From Pontibacter beigongshangensis (GTDB lineage Bacteria; Bacteroidota; Bacteroidia; Cytophagales; Hymenobacteraceae), in NCBI RefSeq assembly GCF_014332515.1, contig NZ_VFSD01000007.1, positions 154,807 to 218,806 on the forward strand: DNA of 64,000 nt, read 5' to 3'. The notes below the pieces were generated by a model. It was not told where the DNA came from, made no database searches, and saw only the letters and a list, made by a program, of their open reading frames with translations. The position numbers and the translations under genes were made by a program. Positions 55,155 through 64,000 of the stretch are shown here, in pieces (position 1 is the stretch's first letter; every line of letters starts with the position of its first letter).

Positions 55155-56225
55155 ATGTTAAAATTAGGAATATTAGGCCTGGGAGAAGGAAGGAGCACCA
55201 TGTCCGCCGCCTTGCAGAGTAACAAGTGGGAGCTGAAGACTGTTTGCGACCGAAACCTGGAGATGTGCAAGCACAGGGCCAAAGAGTTCGACTTCCACCA
55301 ATACACCACCGAATACAGCGACCTGCTCAACGACCCGGAAATAGATGTGATCGCCATCTATACGCCCGATCACCTGCACGCCGACCACATTAAGCAAGCC
55401 CTGCTGGCTGGCAAGCACGTGGTTTGCACCAAGCCGCTGCTAAACGATCTGTCGCAGGCAAAAGAGCTGCTGGAGGTAAGCGCCAGGGCTGGCAGGAAAT
55501 TGTTTGTAGGCCAGAGCAGCCGCTTTTTCGAGCCCATGAAGAGGCAGCGGTCCGATTATGAGGAGGGTGTGATCGGAGACCTGGTTACCATAGAAGCCTA
55601 CTACCACGCCGACCACCGCTGGTTCCTCGAAAAGCCCTGGGCGCTGGAGAAAAGCTTTAAGTGGCTGTATGGCGGCCTGAGCCACCCGGTGGACCTGGTG
55701 CGCTGGTACATGCCAGATATTGAAGAGGTAATGGGCTACGGCATGCTGAGCCCCAACGGCGTGAAAGGCGGCCTGAAGAACGAAGACACCATGCACTTCA
55801 TCTTTAAGGCCAAAGACGGCAGAATAGCCCGTGTAAGCGGCGTGTACACCGGGCCGGTGCAGCCTGTGCTCCGCGACAGCGAGATGAGCTGCATCCTGCG
55901 CGGCACCGAAGGCTGCAGCCAGGGCGACTACATGGACTTGCGCTACGCCGTTACCACCAACACAGGCGAAGAGAAAATCATCACCTTCGAGCACAAGCTC
56001 AAGCACTACTTCCGCTTTGAGGGCAAGAGCCACCATGCCGGAGAGTACCAGAACTACCTGGAGTACTTTGCCGATTGCATTGAGCAGGACAAAACCGCCT
56101 ACCCCGACCTGAAAGAAGGCATCGGCACTATTGCCCTGCTCAACGCCATGGAGAAGTCGCTGCAGACAGGTGCCCCCGTAAAAGTGGCCGACATCCTGCA
56201 GCAGCATGACCTGGCCGGGCTATAG
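55155..56225 (+). CDS. Gfo/Idh/MocA-family oxidoreductase 3
   Basis: A 356-residue dehydrogenase with Rossmann motif LGILGLGEGRSTM (4-16). The EKP motif reads TKP (VVCTKPLLND, about 96). A GGLSHPVDLVRWYMP block has the catalytic-type His and Asp. It is more distant from oxidoreductases 1 and 2 and lacks their WFPDAF block. A terminator follows, then the symporter gene. Substrate unknown. Confidence 0.92.
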   Translation: MLKLGILGLGEGRSTMSAALQSNKWELKTVCDRNLEMCKHRAKEFDFHQYTTEYSDLLNDPEIDVIAIYTPDHLHADHIKQALLAGKHVVCTKPLLNDLSQAKELLEVSARAGRKLFVGQSSRFFEPMKRQRSDYEEGVIGDLVTIEAYYHADHRWFLEKPWALEKSFKWLYGGLSHPVDLVRWYMPDIEEVMGYGMLSPNGVKGGLKNEDTMHFIFKAKDGRIARVSGVYTGPVQPVLRDSEMSCILRGTEGCSQGDYMDLRYAVTTNTGEEKIITFEHKLKHYFRFEGKSHHAGEYQNYLEYFADCIEQDKTAYPDLKEGIGTIALLNAMEKSLQTGAPVKVADILQQHDLAGL

Positions 56226-56265
56226 AGTGTATCTGCTTAGCTACGCAACGCTGCCTTAACCCTTA

Positions 56266-56309
56266 AAAGAAGCTGCCTGTGGTGCCGGATGCCTGCAGGT
56301 AGCTTCTTT
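56266..56309 (+). terminator. Intrinsic terminator after oxidoreductase 3
   Basis: AAAGAAGCTGCCTG (56266-56279) and CAGGTAGCTTCTTT (56296-56309), one G-T pair. Confidence 0.8.
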
Positions 56310-56378
56310 ATGTTTATTACTCCTTTAATTTTTCATATGTGCATTTTGGCCTGTTCTGAAATCACGTGTAAAACATAA

Positions 56379-57974
56379 TTGATTGTGCAAGACGTTTACA
56401 GCTTTCTAAAGCCAATAGACTTCATCGTCGTGGTGGCCTATCTGTTAATAATTATTGGCCTGGGCTTCTGGGTAAGTTTCCGGAAAAAGAAGAACACCGG
56501 CGAAAACCTGTTCCTGGCCGGCCACTCCTTAAACTGGTCCAGCATTGGTTTTACCATGTGGGGTACCAACGTAGGGCCGTCTATGCTCATCGCCTCTGCC
56601 AGTATTGGCTTTACAACAGGCATGGTAGCCGGAAACTTTTCGTGGTATGCTTTTCTGTTTATCTTTCTGCTGGCGGTTGTGTTTGCCCCGCGCTACCTGG
56701 GGGCAAAGGTGCTCACCCTGCCTGAGTTTATGGGCAAGCGCTTCGGGCAGTCCACCCGAAGCATTCTGGCCTGGTATACTATTGTTACGGTGCTGATCTC
56801 GTGGTTGTCGCTGACGCTGTTTGCCGGTGGTATACTGGTGGGGCAGATTCTGAACCTGCCGCTCTGGGTATCGGTGATGGTGCTGATCGTTATTTCTGCC
56901 TTTTTCACGATTGCTGGCGGCTTGGAGGCCATTGCTTTTACGAATGTGTTCCAGATGATCTTGCTGATTGTGGTGTCGCTGGCGCTCACAGTGGTGGGCG
57001 TTATAGAAGCCGGGGGCCTTATGGCGGTGTATGAAGGCGTACCCGCCGATTACTGGAACCTGCTGCGCCCGCTCGATGATCCTAACTACCCTTGGGCGGC
57101 CATTTTGCTGGGCTACCCGATTATGGGGGTGTGGTTCTGGTGCACCGACCAGTCTATGGTGCAGTCGGTGCTGGGGGCTAAAAGCCTGAAGCAGGGGCAG
57201 CTGGGTGCAAACTTTACCGGCTGGCTCAAAATTCTGGATGTGCCGCTGTTCATCCTGCCGGGCATTATCTGCTTTATCCTTTTCCCGGAGCTGGAAAACC
57301 CCGACATGGCCTACATGACCATGGTAACCCGCCTGTTCCCCGCTGGCATGACGGGCTTGGTGATGGCCGTGCTTATCGCAGCCCTGGTCAGCACCATCGA
57401 TTCGGCCCTGAACTCGCTCAGCACCGTTTTTACCATGGATATTTACGTGAAAAAAGTAAAGCCTGATGCCACGCAGAAAGAGATCGTGAAGATCGGGCGG
57501 ATTGTGACCGTAGTGGGCGCCGTGATTGCGGTTGGCTGCAGCCTGGCCATAGACAGTATTAAAGGATTGAACCTGTTCGACGTGTTTCAGTCGGTGCTGG
57601 GCTTTATTGCGCCGCCTATGTCGGTGGTGTTCCTGTTCGGTGTGTTCTGGAAAAAGACGACCACACGCGCCGCCAACTTCGTTCTGACTGTTGGTACGGC
57701 CTTCAGCATTGGTACAGGTATTATGTATTTATGGGTTTTCCCGTCTGCTCTCTACGATTTCTGGCCTCACTTCCTGCTCCTGTCGTTTTACATCTTCGTA
57801 ATTCTGAGTGTTGTCGCTTTCCTTATTTCTTATTTTGATAAGAATGCAGCTGCCAAAAATCAGAACATCCTCGATTTTAGCAACCTGGTTAAACCAGACC
57901 GAACTGTGTGGGTTTTATGGGCATTGCTGATTATGGTCATGGTAGGGCTGTATGTATTCTTTAACGGGCATTAA
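56379..57974 (+). CDS. Sodium/solute symporter (SSS family)
   Basis: A 531-residue membrane protein with about 13-14 hydrophobic segments and the SSS signature region (GGLEAIAFTNVFQMILLIV near 184; LVSTIDSALNSLSTVFTMDIY near 335). It should import a sugar or organic acid with sodium. No ATG lies near the expected N-terminus: a TAA is directly upstream in frame (56376-56378), so translation must start at TTG 56379 or GTG 56385, the next in-frame ATG being about 60 codons in, past the first membrane helix. Neighbours are an oxidoreductase and a GH2 enzyme. Confidence 0.93.
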   Translation: MIVQDVYSFLKPIDFIVVVAYLLIIIGLGFWVSFRKKKNTGENLFLAGHSLNWSSIGFTMWGTNVGPSMLIASASIGFTTGMVAGNFSWYAFLFIFLLAVVFAPRYLGAKVLTLPEFMGKRFGQSTRSILAWYTIVTVLISWLSLTLFAGGILVGQILNLPLWVSVMVLIVISAFFTIAGGLEAIAFTNVFQMILLIVVSLALTVVGVIEAGGLMAVYEGVPADYWNLLRPLDDPNYPWAAILLGYPIMGVWFWCTDQSMVQSVLGAKSLKQGQLGANFTGWLKILDVPLFILPGIICFILFPELENPDMAYMTMVTRLFPAGMTGLVMAVLIAALVSTIDSALNSLSTVFTMDIYVKKVKPDATQKEIVKIGRIVTVVGAVIAVGCSLAIDSIKGLNLFDVFQSVLGFIAPPMSVVFLFGVFWKKTTTRAANFVLTVGTAFSIGTGIMYLWVFPSALYDFWPHFLLLSFYIFVILSVVAFLISYFDKNAAAKNQNILDFSNLVKPDRTVWVLWALLIMVMVGLYVFFNGH

Positions 57975-58392
57975 AAAGAGTGAAAAGCACAAGGTTTTTT
58001 CATATAAAAATGCCTTATTTACATTTAAATACGAACAAAGGTTTGTGTAAAAGCGCTTGTGCTTCCTGAGAGGCGTGAGAAAAATTTTTTTTAGCGCTAT
58101 AAACGGCTGATAGATATATTTTTTGCTGTTGGATGGTGGCAGGCGGAGACGTGAAAACCTCCTGCTTTGGTAACAAACCTGCTTTAGTTAGTTTACTTCA
58201 TTTTACCAGATCTGTCAGCCACTGAGCAGCAGGAGTAGAAAGCTCCGGAGACCTTTTTTGATTAGAATAATAATGCCTGAGCCGACGAAAGATATTTAGG
58301 CGGCACAAAGCATGCCTAAAAAGCTGCTGAAGCAGGAGTGAATAACTGTTTTTTTTAGAATACAATTATAATTGAATTATTACCCAGAGATC
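57975..58392. other. 418-bp intergenic region before the second GH2 gene
   Basis: AT-rich, with an imperfect dyad ACGAACAAAGGTTTGTGT at 58031-58048 that resembles but does not match the operator set, and family B copy 18. No gene. Confidence 0.5.
58226..58271 (+). repeat. Intergenic repeat family B, copy 18
   Basis: GCAGCAGGAGTAGAAAGCTC, CGGAGACCTTTTTTG and ATTAGAATAAT. Confidence 0.75.
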
Positions 58393-61254
58393 ATGAAATC
58401 TATTCCATTACGATTCTTTTTTGCCCTTTTCCTGCTCATACCGCTTTCGGGCCTGCAAGCACAGGAAACGAAAGTGCAGTACCTGTCCGGCACCGGGAAC
58501 AACCACACCGTAGACTGGCAGTTTATGGTGACAGAAGGCCGTAAATCAGGAAAGTGGACCAAAATAGCGGTGCCATCGGTGTGGGAGCAGCAGGGGTTCG
58601 GCTCATACAACTACGGCAACGACAAAGCTGATGTGCGCGCCAAAGAAAAAGGCTTGTACAAATACACGTTTAGGGTGCCAGCCAACTGGAAGAACAACAC
58701 CGTGAACATCGTATTTGAAGGATCCATGACCGACACGGAGGTTAAGATAAACGGACAGCTGGCCGGCCCGATTCACCAGGGCTCTTTCTACCGGTTCAAG
58801 TATGATATTACAAACCTGTTGCAGCCCGGCAAAAAGAACCTGCTGGAAGTAACCGTAGCCAAGCATTCTGCCAACGAGTCGGTGGTAAAAGCAGAGCGCC
58901 ATGCCGACTTCTGGGTGTTTGGCGGTGTTTTCCGTCCGGTGTACCTGGAGGCGCTGCCTGTGCAGCACATTGAGCGCCACGCCCTCGACGCCAAAGCCGA
59001 TGGCAGCTTTACGGCCGAAGTACACCTGAAAGGCCTGGCAGGTGCCAACGAGGTATCCGCTCAGATCTACACCCTTGACGGGCAAAAAGTAGGCTCTGAA
59101 TTTAAGGCCAGCCTTAAGCAGGGGGAAACCGTGGCGAAACTGCAAAGCAAAGTTTCGGCGGCAAAGCAATGGACACCAGAGTTCCCCAACCTGTACCGCG
59201 TTACCTATACGCTGCTGCAGAATGGCAAGGCGGTGCATACCGTAAACGAGCGCTTCGGTTTCCGGACCGTTGATTTCAGAGAGCGCGACGGCATTTATGT
59301 AAACGGCACCAAGATCAAATTCAAAGGCGTAAACCGCCATTCGTTTCTGCCGGAGTCGGGCAGAACCACCAACAAGCACAACAGCCTGGAAGATGTGCAG
59401 CTTATAAAAGAGATGAACATGAATGCTGTGCGGATGTCGCACTACCCGCCTGATAAGCACTTCCTGGAGGTATGCGACTCGCTGGGCCTTTTCGTGATAA
59501 ACGAGCTGACTGGCTGGCACGATGCCTACGACACAGAGGTAGGCAGCAAACTGGCAAGGGAAATGGTGATCCGCGATGTGAACCACCCTTCTATTGTCAT
59601 GTGGGCCAACGGCAACGAAGGCGGGCATAACTTTGACCTCGATCCGGTAATAGATGAGATGGATTTTCAGAAGCGCCCGGTTATTCATCCGTGGGAGCTT
59701 TTCAGGGGCATCCATACGCAGCACTACATTAACTACAACTTTGGCACGGGCACCTACTTCGAAGGCCGCGACGTGTTCTTCCCGACAGAGTTCCTGCACG
59801 GCCTCTACGACGGCGGCCTTGGTGCCGGCCTCTACGACTTCTGGGAACTGATGTGGCGGAAGCCGCTTTCTGCGGGTGGTTTTCTGTGGGTATTTGCCGA
59901 CGAAGGCATTGTGCGCACCGACAAGAAAGGACAAGTGGATACAGACGGCGACCATGCTGCCGACGGCATTCTGGGGCCGCACAAAGAAAAGGAGGGAAGC
60001 TTCTATGCGATCAAAGAAATCTGGTCGCCTATTAAATTTGAGCAGCGCGAAATTACCCCAGGTTTTGATGGCACCTTCCGGGTAGAGAACCGCTACTTCT
60101 ACACCAACCTCGACCAGTGTACCTATTCCTTCAAACTGGCGCAGATGCCCGAGCCGAACAGCAGCCGCAAAGGCGAAACGAAGACAGGCTCCTTTAAAGC
60201 GCCTTCCGTAGCTCCCGGCGACAAAGGCACTCTGGCCCTGCAACTCCCTGGTGACTGGCAGAATTATGATGTTATCTACATTACCGCCACAGATCCGCAC
60301 CAGAAAGAGATTTTTACCTGGAGCTGGCCAATTACACGTCCGGTTACCATAGCCGAGCGCATTGTTGCCAAAGAGGGTGCACAGGCTGCCACCTTCCAGG
60401 AGTCGGGCCAGGAGTTTGTGATTACTGCCAATGGCGTAGAGGTATCTTTTGACAAGACAAATGGCCTGCTGAAGCAGGTGAAGAATTCGAAGGGCATAAT
60501 CCCGTTTGCCAACGGACCGCTGCCAGCCGAGGGCGAGATAGATTTTAAGAAGCTGACGGCGCGCAAAGACGGCAACAACGTGGTGATCGAGAACGAGTTT
60601 GGCGACAAGGGTCAGTTTAAAATGCTGAAGTGGACCATGTACCCTTCCGGCTGGCTGCAAATGGACATCCAGTACCTGACCTACAAAGGTGATGAGAACG
60701 ACAAACTAGGCGAGCACTCCGACTTCCTGGGCATCAACTTCTCATTTCCGGAAGACCAGGTAAAAGGTGTGCAGTGGCTGGGCGACGGCCCGTACAGAGT
60801 CTGGAAAAACCGCCTCCACGGCAACAAGTTCGATATCTGGACGAAAAAGTACAATAACACCATCACCGGGTACACCGGCCCTGGCCATACCCGCTTTGAG
60901 TATCCGGAGTTTAAAGGCTACCACTCCAACATGTACTGGATGAAGCTGCTGACAAGTTCGCAACCCTTTACCGTGGTAACCGATCAGGAAGACATCTTCC
61001 TCCGCCTGTTCACGCCTGCGTTGCCAGAAGGTAAAACCTACAACACGGCTCCGGCTTTCCCGAAAGGCGACATCTCTTTTATGCACGGCATCACGCCAAT
61101 CGGTACAAAGTCGCAGAAGCCTGAGTACCTGGGCAACTCCGGGCGCCAAAACAACTACTTCGACTACTGGAGAAGCCGCCCGAAAGTAATGACGCTTTAT
61201 TTCAACTTCTCCGACGACCAGACCAACACGGACCTGGCCACCACCAAGAAGTAG
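58393..61254 (+). CDS. GH2 family glycoside hydrolase, large form
   Basis: The ATG at 58393 gives 953 residues with signal peptide MKSIPLRFFFALF... GLQAQ (1-23). Jelly-roll domain about 35-190, Ig-like 195-295, TIM barrel about 300-550, then long C-terminal beta-domains to 953. The acid/base is Glu409 in ANGNEGGHN. The nucleophile is probably Glu466 in VFFPTEFLHGLYDGG. It differs from the GH2 at 2903 in size and in its C-terminal half. The substrate is unknown; beta-galactoside or beta-glucuronide would be usual. No T9SS tail. It ends the block that begins at 46061. Confidence 0.9.
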   Translation: MKSIPLRFFFALFLLIPLSGLQAQETKVQYLSGTGNNHTVDWQFMVTEGRKSGKWTKIAVPSVWEQQGFGSYNYGNDKADVRAKEKGLYKYTFRVPANWKNNTVNIVFEGSMTDTEVKINGQLAGPIHQGSFYRFKYDITNLLQPGKKNLLEVTVAKHSANESVVKAERHADFWVFGGVFRPVYLEALPVQHIERHALDAKADGSFTAEVHLKGLAGANEVSAQIYTLDGQKVGSEFKASLKQGETVAKLQSKVSAAKQWTPEFPNLYRVTYTLLQNGKAVHTVNERFGFRTVDFRERDGIYVNGTKIKFKGVNRHSFLPESGRTTNKHNSLEDVQLIKEMNMNAVRMSHYPPDKHFLEVCDSLGLFVINELTGWHDAYDTEVGSKLAREMVIRDVNHPSIVMWANGNEGGHNFDLDPVIDEMDFQKRPVIHPWELFRGIHTQHYINYNFGTGTYFEGRDVFFPTEFLHGLYDGGLGAGLYDFWELMWRKPLSAGGFLWVFADEGIVRTDKKGQVDTDGDHAADGILGPHKEKEGSFYAIKEIWSPIKFEQREITPGFDGTFRVENRYFYTNLDQCTYSFKLAQMPEPNSSRKGETKTGSFKAPSVAPGDKGTLALQLPGDWQNYDVIYITATDPHQKEIFTWSWPITRPVTIAERIVAKEGAQAATFQESGQEFVITANGVEVSFDKTNGLLKQVKNSKGIIPFANGPLPAEGEIDFKKLTARKDGNNVVIENEFGDKGQFKMLKWTMYPSGWLQMDIQYLTYKGDENDKLGEHSDFLGINFSFPEDQVKGVQWLGDGPYRVWKNRLHGNKFDIWTKKYNNTITGYTGPGHTRFEYPEFKGYHSNMYWMKLLTSSQPFTVVTDQEDIFLRLFTPALPEGKTYNTAPAFPKGDISFMHGITPIGTKSQKPEYLGNSGRQNNYFDYWRSRPKVMTLYFNFSDDQTNTDLATTKK

Positions 61255-61274
61255 GAACAATAACTGTTATAGTC

Positions 61275-61309
61275 AAAAGCCCTTGCCATTATGTATGGTG
61301 AGGGCTTTT
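61275..61309 (+). terminator. Intrinsic terminator after the second GH2 gene
   Basis: AAAAGCCCTTGCCAT (61275-61289) and ATGGTGAGGGCTTTT (61295-61309), then TT. One G-T pair. Confidence 0.88.
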
Positions 61310-61326
61310 TTGTGTGGCAAGGTGCA

Positions 61327-61362
61327 TTAATTATTTGAATGAAAATGGCTTTCCTGCAGCTT
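61327..61362 (-). repeat. Intergenic repeat family B, copy 19 (diverged)
   Basis: AATTATTTGAATGAAAATGG then CTTTCCTGCAGC. Confidence 0.65.
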
Positions 61363-61599
61363 TATAACTCTTGCTACTGATGATGATGTTCTTTTTGAAG
61401 GCAGCCTCCCTAAATCAATACTGTCACTTTTTGAGAACTAATCACACAATCCAATTACCTTATTAATAACTTTCCAAAGATTGAGCACTGGTTGCTGCAC
61501 CTCCATAATACCTGATGCCTTTAATCTTTCGCAGTACCAAGCGCCTCCAAGTAAGCCTTATCGGGTTAGTTCGCGAGGAAGAAACAGCATGTATTACCG

Positions 61600-61642
61600 A
61601 ATTATTCTAATCAAAAATGCCCTTCAATGAACTCAGCTGCTC
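61600..61642 (-). repeat. Intergenic repeat family B, copy 20 (diverged)
   Basis: AATTATTCTAATCAAAAATG, CCCTTC and CTCAGCTGC. Confidence 0.65.
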
Positions 61643-61752
61643 CTGATGTGGCCGATATAAGCTTGAATGCGGTAGATGTTACCCAATGTAGTTAATTTTC
61701 AAGTTCAACTTGCCGGTAACAGAAGCAGTAACAAAGCGTGTTTAAACCGCAA

Positions 61753-61779
61753 GAAGCTGGTTTCCATTAGAATAATTGC
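61753..61779 (+). repeat. Intergenic repeat family B, copy 21 (3' part only)
   Basis: GCTGGTTTCCATTAGAATAA then TTG. The CCTCCGGAGG half is missing. Confidence 0.55.
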
Positions 61780-62503
61780 TCTTTCACCTTGCAGGACTTA
61801 CCTGTATGGGCTAATGATTATTTCATTTGTGGTTTATATTGTTCTATATCTTCTTAGTAAGATTTAATACCTATGGCTGAAATACTTATACTCCTATTAT
61901 TTTTTGAGAATTATATTTCCTAAAAACGTATTGTTGTTATAACTATCTAATATATTCTTTGATTATTTGTGAATTGCAAAATATTTATTCTACATTTATT
62001 GCATCAAATCGATAATTTATTTGGCCTAATAAAGATGGTGCTGCGGAGATGCTTCCTGAGAAGGGTGGTACTGGCTAAACAATGTTTCTTCAGGATTTGA
62101 TAAATAGGTGCAGGTGCAGTTATGTCTGTATAGAAGAAGTTAAACAGATATTGCATAACACAGGATAAACACAGTTGGCAATGCAGTGAAATTTGTAGCC
62201 CTCGGCTGCGGATTTTAACTAAACAGTCAATTCTCTTGATCAAGCATTTATAGTTCATTTAAACAGTTAAAATCCTTTATAGGGCACTTCATGTGCACTA
62301 CTACCGGAACTACTTATTCTGATGCTATGCCAGCTTGCGCAGCATCAGCATTGGCGGTAGTCTGTCTTTTACTACAAGCCTTTGCAGGCAGCCTCGAATG
62401 TTGCTGCAATCGGCTGCTGCTTAGTACAGGACAGGGGGAAAAGTGAGTTTAAGGTTTACGCTAATTTTTTACATCTATAATCTTTTAACCTTAATCAATT
62501 TTT

Positions 62504-64000
62504 ATGAAAAAATTTTCCTCCCCTCCAAGCAAGGTCCCTCCAGCATGGCACAGGCCGCTGTTGGCGCTCCCTCACATTTTTAGCCCCTCCACTGGGGTGG
62601 CGCTGAAAAAAAATCCGAACTTATATGATGATCTATCTGATGAGACAGCTCAAGCAACTGTGTGTAATTGTGGAGGTTTGGGTGTTGGCCAGAAATTGAT
62701 AGCAAACATTGGCGTGCAGCAGATGTTGCTCATATTTGGGTTGATGCTGCTGGCTACGTTTGGGGTCCAGGCGCAGGATGTCTCACCGGCAACTGTAACA
62801 ACTGATAAAGATGATTATGCTCCTCGTTCGAATGCTGTATTTACCGGCAGTGGGTTTGCTGCTTACGAAAATGTGGTGTTGAAAGTAAAGAATTTAAGCA
62901 AACCCTGTAACACAGTATCTGCGGATTCGTCTTATCTGCCCTTTTCCGTCGTTACAGATGCCAATGGTGGTTTTGTAACCAATTGGACAGTGTGTGACTG
63001 CCCGGGAGATTCGTTACAATTAAAAGCAACTGGACAGATATCTGAGATGGTTGCTTATGCTTATTTTACGGATGGGCCAACTTTAACAAAAGTTGTAGTG
63101 GGACAGCAGAGCAATAATGTTGTATCTGGTACTTCTGGTTCTGTAACATTTCCAGTAACAGTAACTAGAGCTGGATCTAATGGTAACCTAAATGTTAATA
63201 TTTGTTTATCCTCAAGTACTTTGCCTTCAGGTATAGTAAATAGTTTTACAAATGCCAATATTTTGAATGGTAGCTCAACTTCATCTCCTACATTAACATT
63301 GAATTATTCGGCTGTACCCGCTGGTACCTATTCCTTTGTGATTAGAGCTTATCTGTCTGGCGGAAGTAGAAGTTGTTCAAATCCTGGCTCAGACTATGAA
63401 GAGATTACAGGCACATTTGTTGTAGCAACTGTTTGTACAACACCAAGTATTTCTTCCCAACCGGGGAGTCAGACAAAAACTTATGGAGACAATGCAGTAT
63501 TTACTGTAAGTACAAGTGGAACAACTCCAACTACCTATAAATGGCAGATTAGTAAAAATAATGGTGTAAGTTTCACAGATGTGAGTGATGAAACGTTCAC
63601 TGGTTACAGTGGAGCATCATCAGCGGCTCTGACCGTCACAAAACCTACTGTAGCAATGAGTGGCTATAAGTATAGAGTGATATTATCTGCATGTTCTCCT
63701 GTACAATCAACTACAAGTAATGGGGAAGCAACATTAACAGTTAACACGAGACAACTTACGCCTACTATAACAGTTGCAGATAAAACGTATGATGGTACAG
63801 CTTTAGCAACTATAACTGAACGTTCTCTGGCTAATACAGTAGATACAGACGAAGTTAGTCTTGGCACAAGTGGTACAGCAACTTTTGTTGATTCTGATGC
63901 AGGAGAAGGCAAAACCGTAACTATAACTGGCTTGTCTTTGAGTGGCGCATCAGCTGCTAACTATAGTCTTGCTTCCACAGTGGCTACGGCTACTGCCACC
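62504..64000 (+). CDS. Large secreted YDG/Ig-repeat surface protein, 5' part
   Basis: The frame from the ATG at 62504 is open to the window end (499 codons). Residues 1-73 are a Pro-rich, non-hydrophobic extension (MKKFSSPPSKVPPAWHRPLL...), followed by a signal sequence MLLIFGLMLLATFGVQAQ (74-91); the ATG at 62723 would start directly at this signal. Then come a segment beginning SPATVTTDKDDYAPRS, beta-rich domains, an Ig-like domain (about 315-405, YKWQISKNNG) and a YDG-type repeat (about 420-490, KTYDGTALATIT). Such proteins in Bacteroidota are usually very long adhesins with T9SS tails; the end is outside the window. Base composition becomes AT-rich from about 63060. Confidence 0.82.
   Translation, partial: MKKFSSPPSKVPPAWHRPLLALPHIFSPSTGVALKKNPNLYDDLSDETAQATVCNCGGLGVGQKLIANIGVQQMLLIFGLMLLATFGVQAQDVSPATVTTDKDDYAPRSNAVFTGSGFAAYENVVLKVKNLSKPCNTVSADSSYLPFSVVTDANGGFVTNWTVCDCPGDSLQLKATGQISEMVAYAYFTDGPTLTKVVVGQQSNNVVSGTSGSVTFPVTVTRAGSNGNLNVNICLSSSTLPSGIVNSFTNANILNGSSTSSPTLTLNYSAVPAGTYSFVIRAYLSGGSRSCSNPGSDYEEITGTFVVATVCTTPSISSQPGSQTKTYGDNAVFTVSTSGTTPTTYKWQISKNNGVSFTDVSDETFTGYSGASSAALTVTKPTVAMSGYKYRVILSACSPVQSTTSNGEATLTVNTRQLTPTITVADKTYDGTALATITERSLANTVDTDEVSLGTSGTATFVDSDAGEGKTVTITGLSLSGASAANYSLASTVATATAT

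Larger units (their letters stand above)
61255..62503. other. 1.25-kb region without a supported gene
   Basis: Terminator, family B copies 19-21, and long AT-rich stretches. Short frames at 61676-61867 and 62004-62258 (minus) lack family features. It separates the saccharide locus from the large surface protein. Confidence 0.6.

Noticed and set aside
58031..58048. ACGAACAAAGGTTTGTGT as an eighth operator
   Set aside because: The half-sites look similar but the spacing differs from the other seven; kept out of the set.
58603..60660. 685-codon open frame on the minus strand
   Set aside because: It lies entirely antisense to the GH2 gene, lacks any family pattern and reflects the codon bias of the real gene.
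1337..61779. Possibility that the scattered 40-bp repeats are a CRISPR array
   Set aside because: Spacing is irregular (tens to thousands of bp), copies are in both orientations, and no cas gene is present.

Overview
The window looks like a chromosomal segment of a Bacteroidota bacterium, most likely order Cytophagales and close to Hymenobacteraceae (the family-level guess is inference). The signs are three SusC/SusD pairs, a block of secreted enzymes with type IX secretion (T9SS) C-terminal sorting domains, Bacteroidetes-type promoters (TAnnTTTG -7 boxes) and starts without Shine-Dalgarno sequences. Most of the window is one large pectin / rhamnogalacturonan utilisation region. No rRNA, tRNA, CRISPR array, insertion sequence or transposase gene was seen.

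Layout. 1-5302: three glycosidases (C-terminal part of a GH78 alpha-L-rhamnosidase, a GH43-like propeller enzyme, a GH2 enzyme). 6582-12910: SusC/SusD pair 1 and a secreted orphan, more AT-rich than the surroundings. 13303-25442: secreted pectinolytic block with a fused beta-helix/BIG2/PL1 protein, two tandem proteins each with two copies of the same uncharacterised beta-helix module, a PL1 pectate lyase and a CE8 pectin methylesterase, all with T9SS tails. 25842-26609 (minus): IclR regulator. 27248-34979: SusC/SusD pair 2 and a DUF5703/GH95-like glycosidase. 35130-43565: an unusual set of genes coding for two cytosolic solute-binding-like proteins, two class III CoA-transferases, a Gfo/Idh/MocA oxidoreductase, a MaoC-type hydratase and a RhaT-type symporter. 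43629-45620 (minus): a xylose-isomerase-like TIM barrel protein and an AraC regulator. 46061-61254: a PhyH dioxygenase, two more Gfo/Idh/MocA oxidoreductases, a second TIM barrel isomerase/epimerase, SusC/SusD pair 3, a sodium/solute symporter and a second GH2 enzyme. 62504-end: the start of a large YDG/Ig-repeat surface protein.

How it may work together. Surface enzymes exported by T9SS de-esterify and cut homogalacturonan; SusC/SusD complexes import the oligosaccharides; periplasmic GH78, GH43-like, GH2 and GH95-like enzymes trim side chains; the RhaT and SSS symporters take monosaccharides across the inner membrane; cytosolic oxidoreductase and isomerase genes process the sugars. The CoA-transferase/MaoC/solute-binding-like module has no obvious place in known pectin catabolism and is the best candidate for an undescribed system.

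Two non-coding layers run across the region. A 14-bp dyad close to AACWAACRTTMGTT lies upstream of seven genes that begin transcription units, suggesting one regulon. A family of about 40-bp intergenic repeats (palindrome CCTCCGGAGG, then an AT-rich tail ending in AATAATTG) occurs about 21 times, only between genes, and is often joined to other small repeats in mosaic form.
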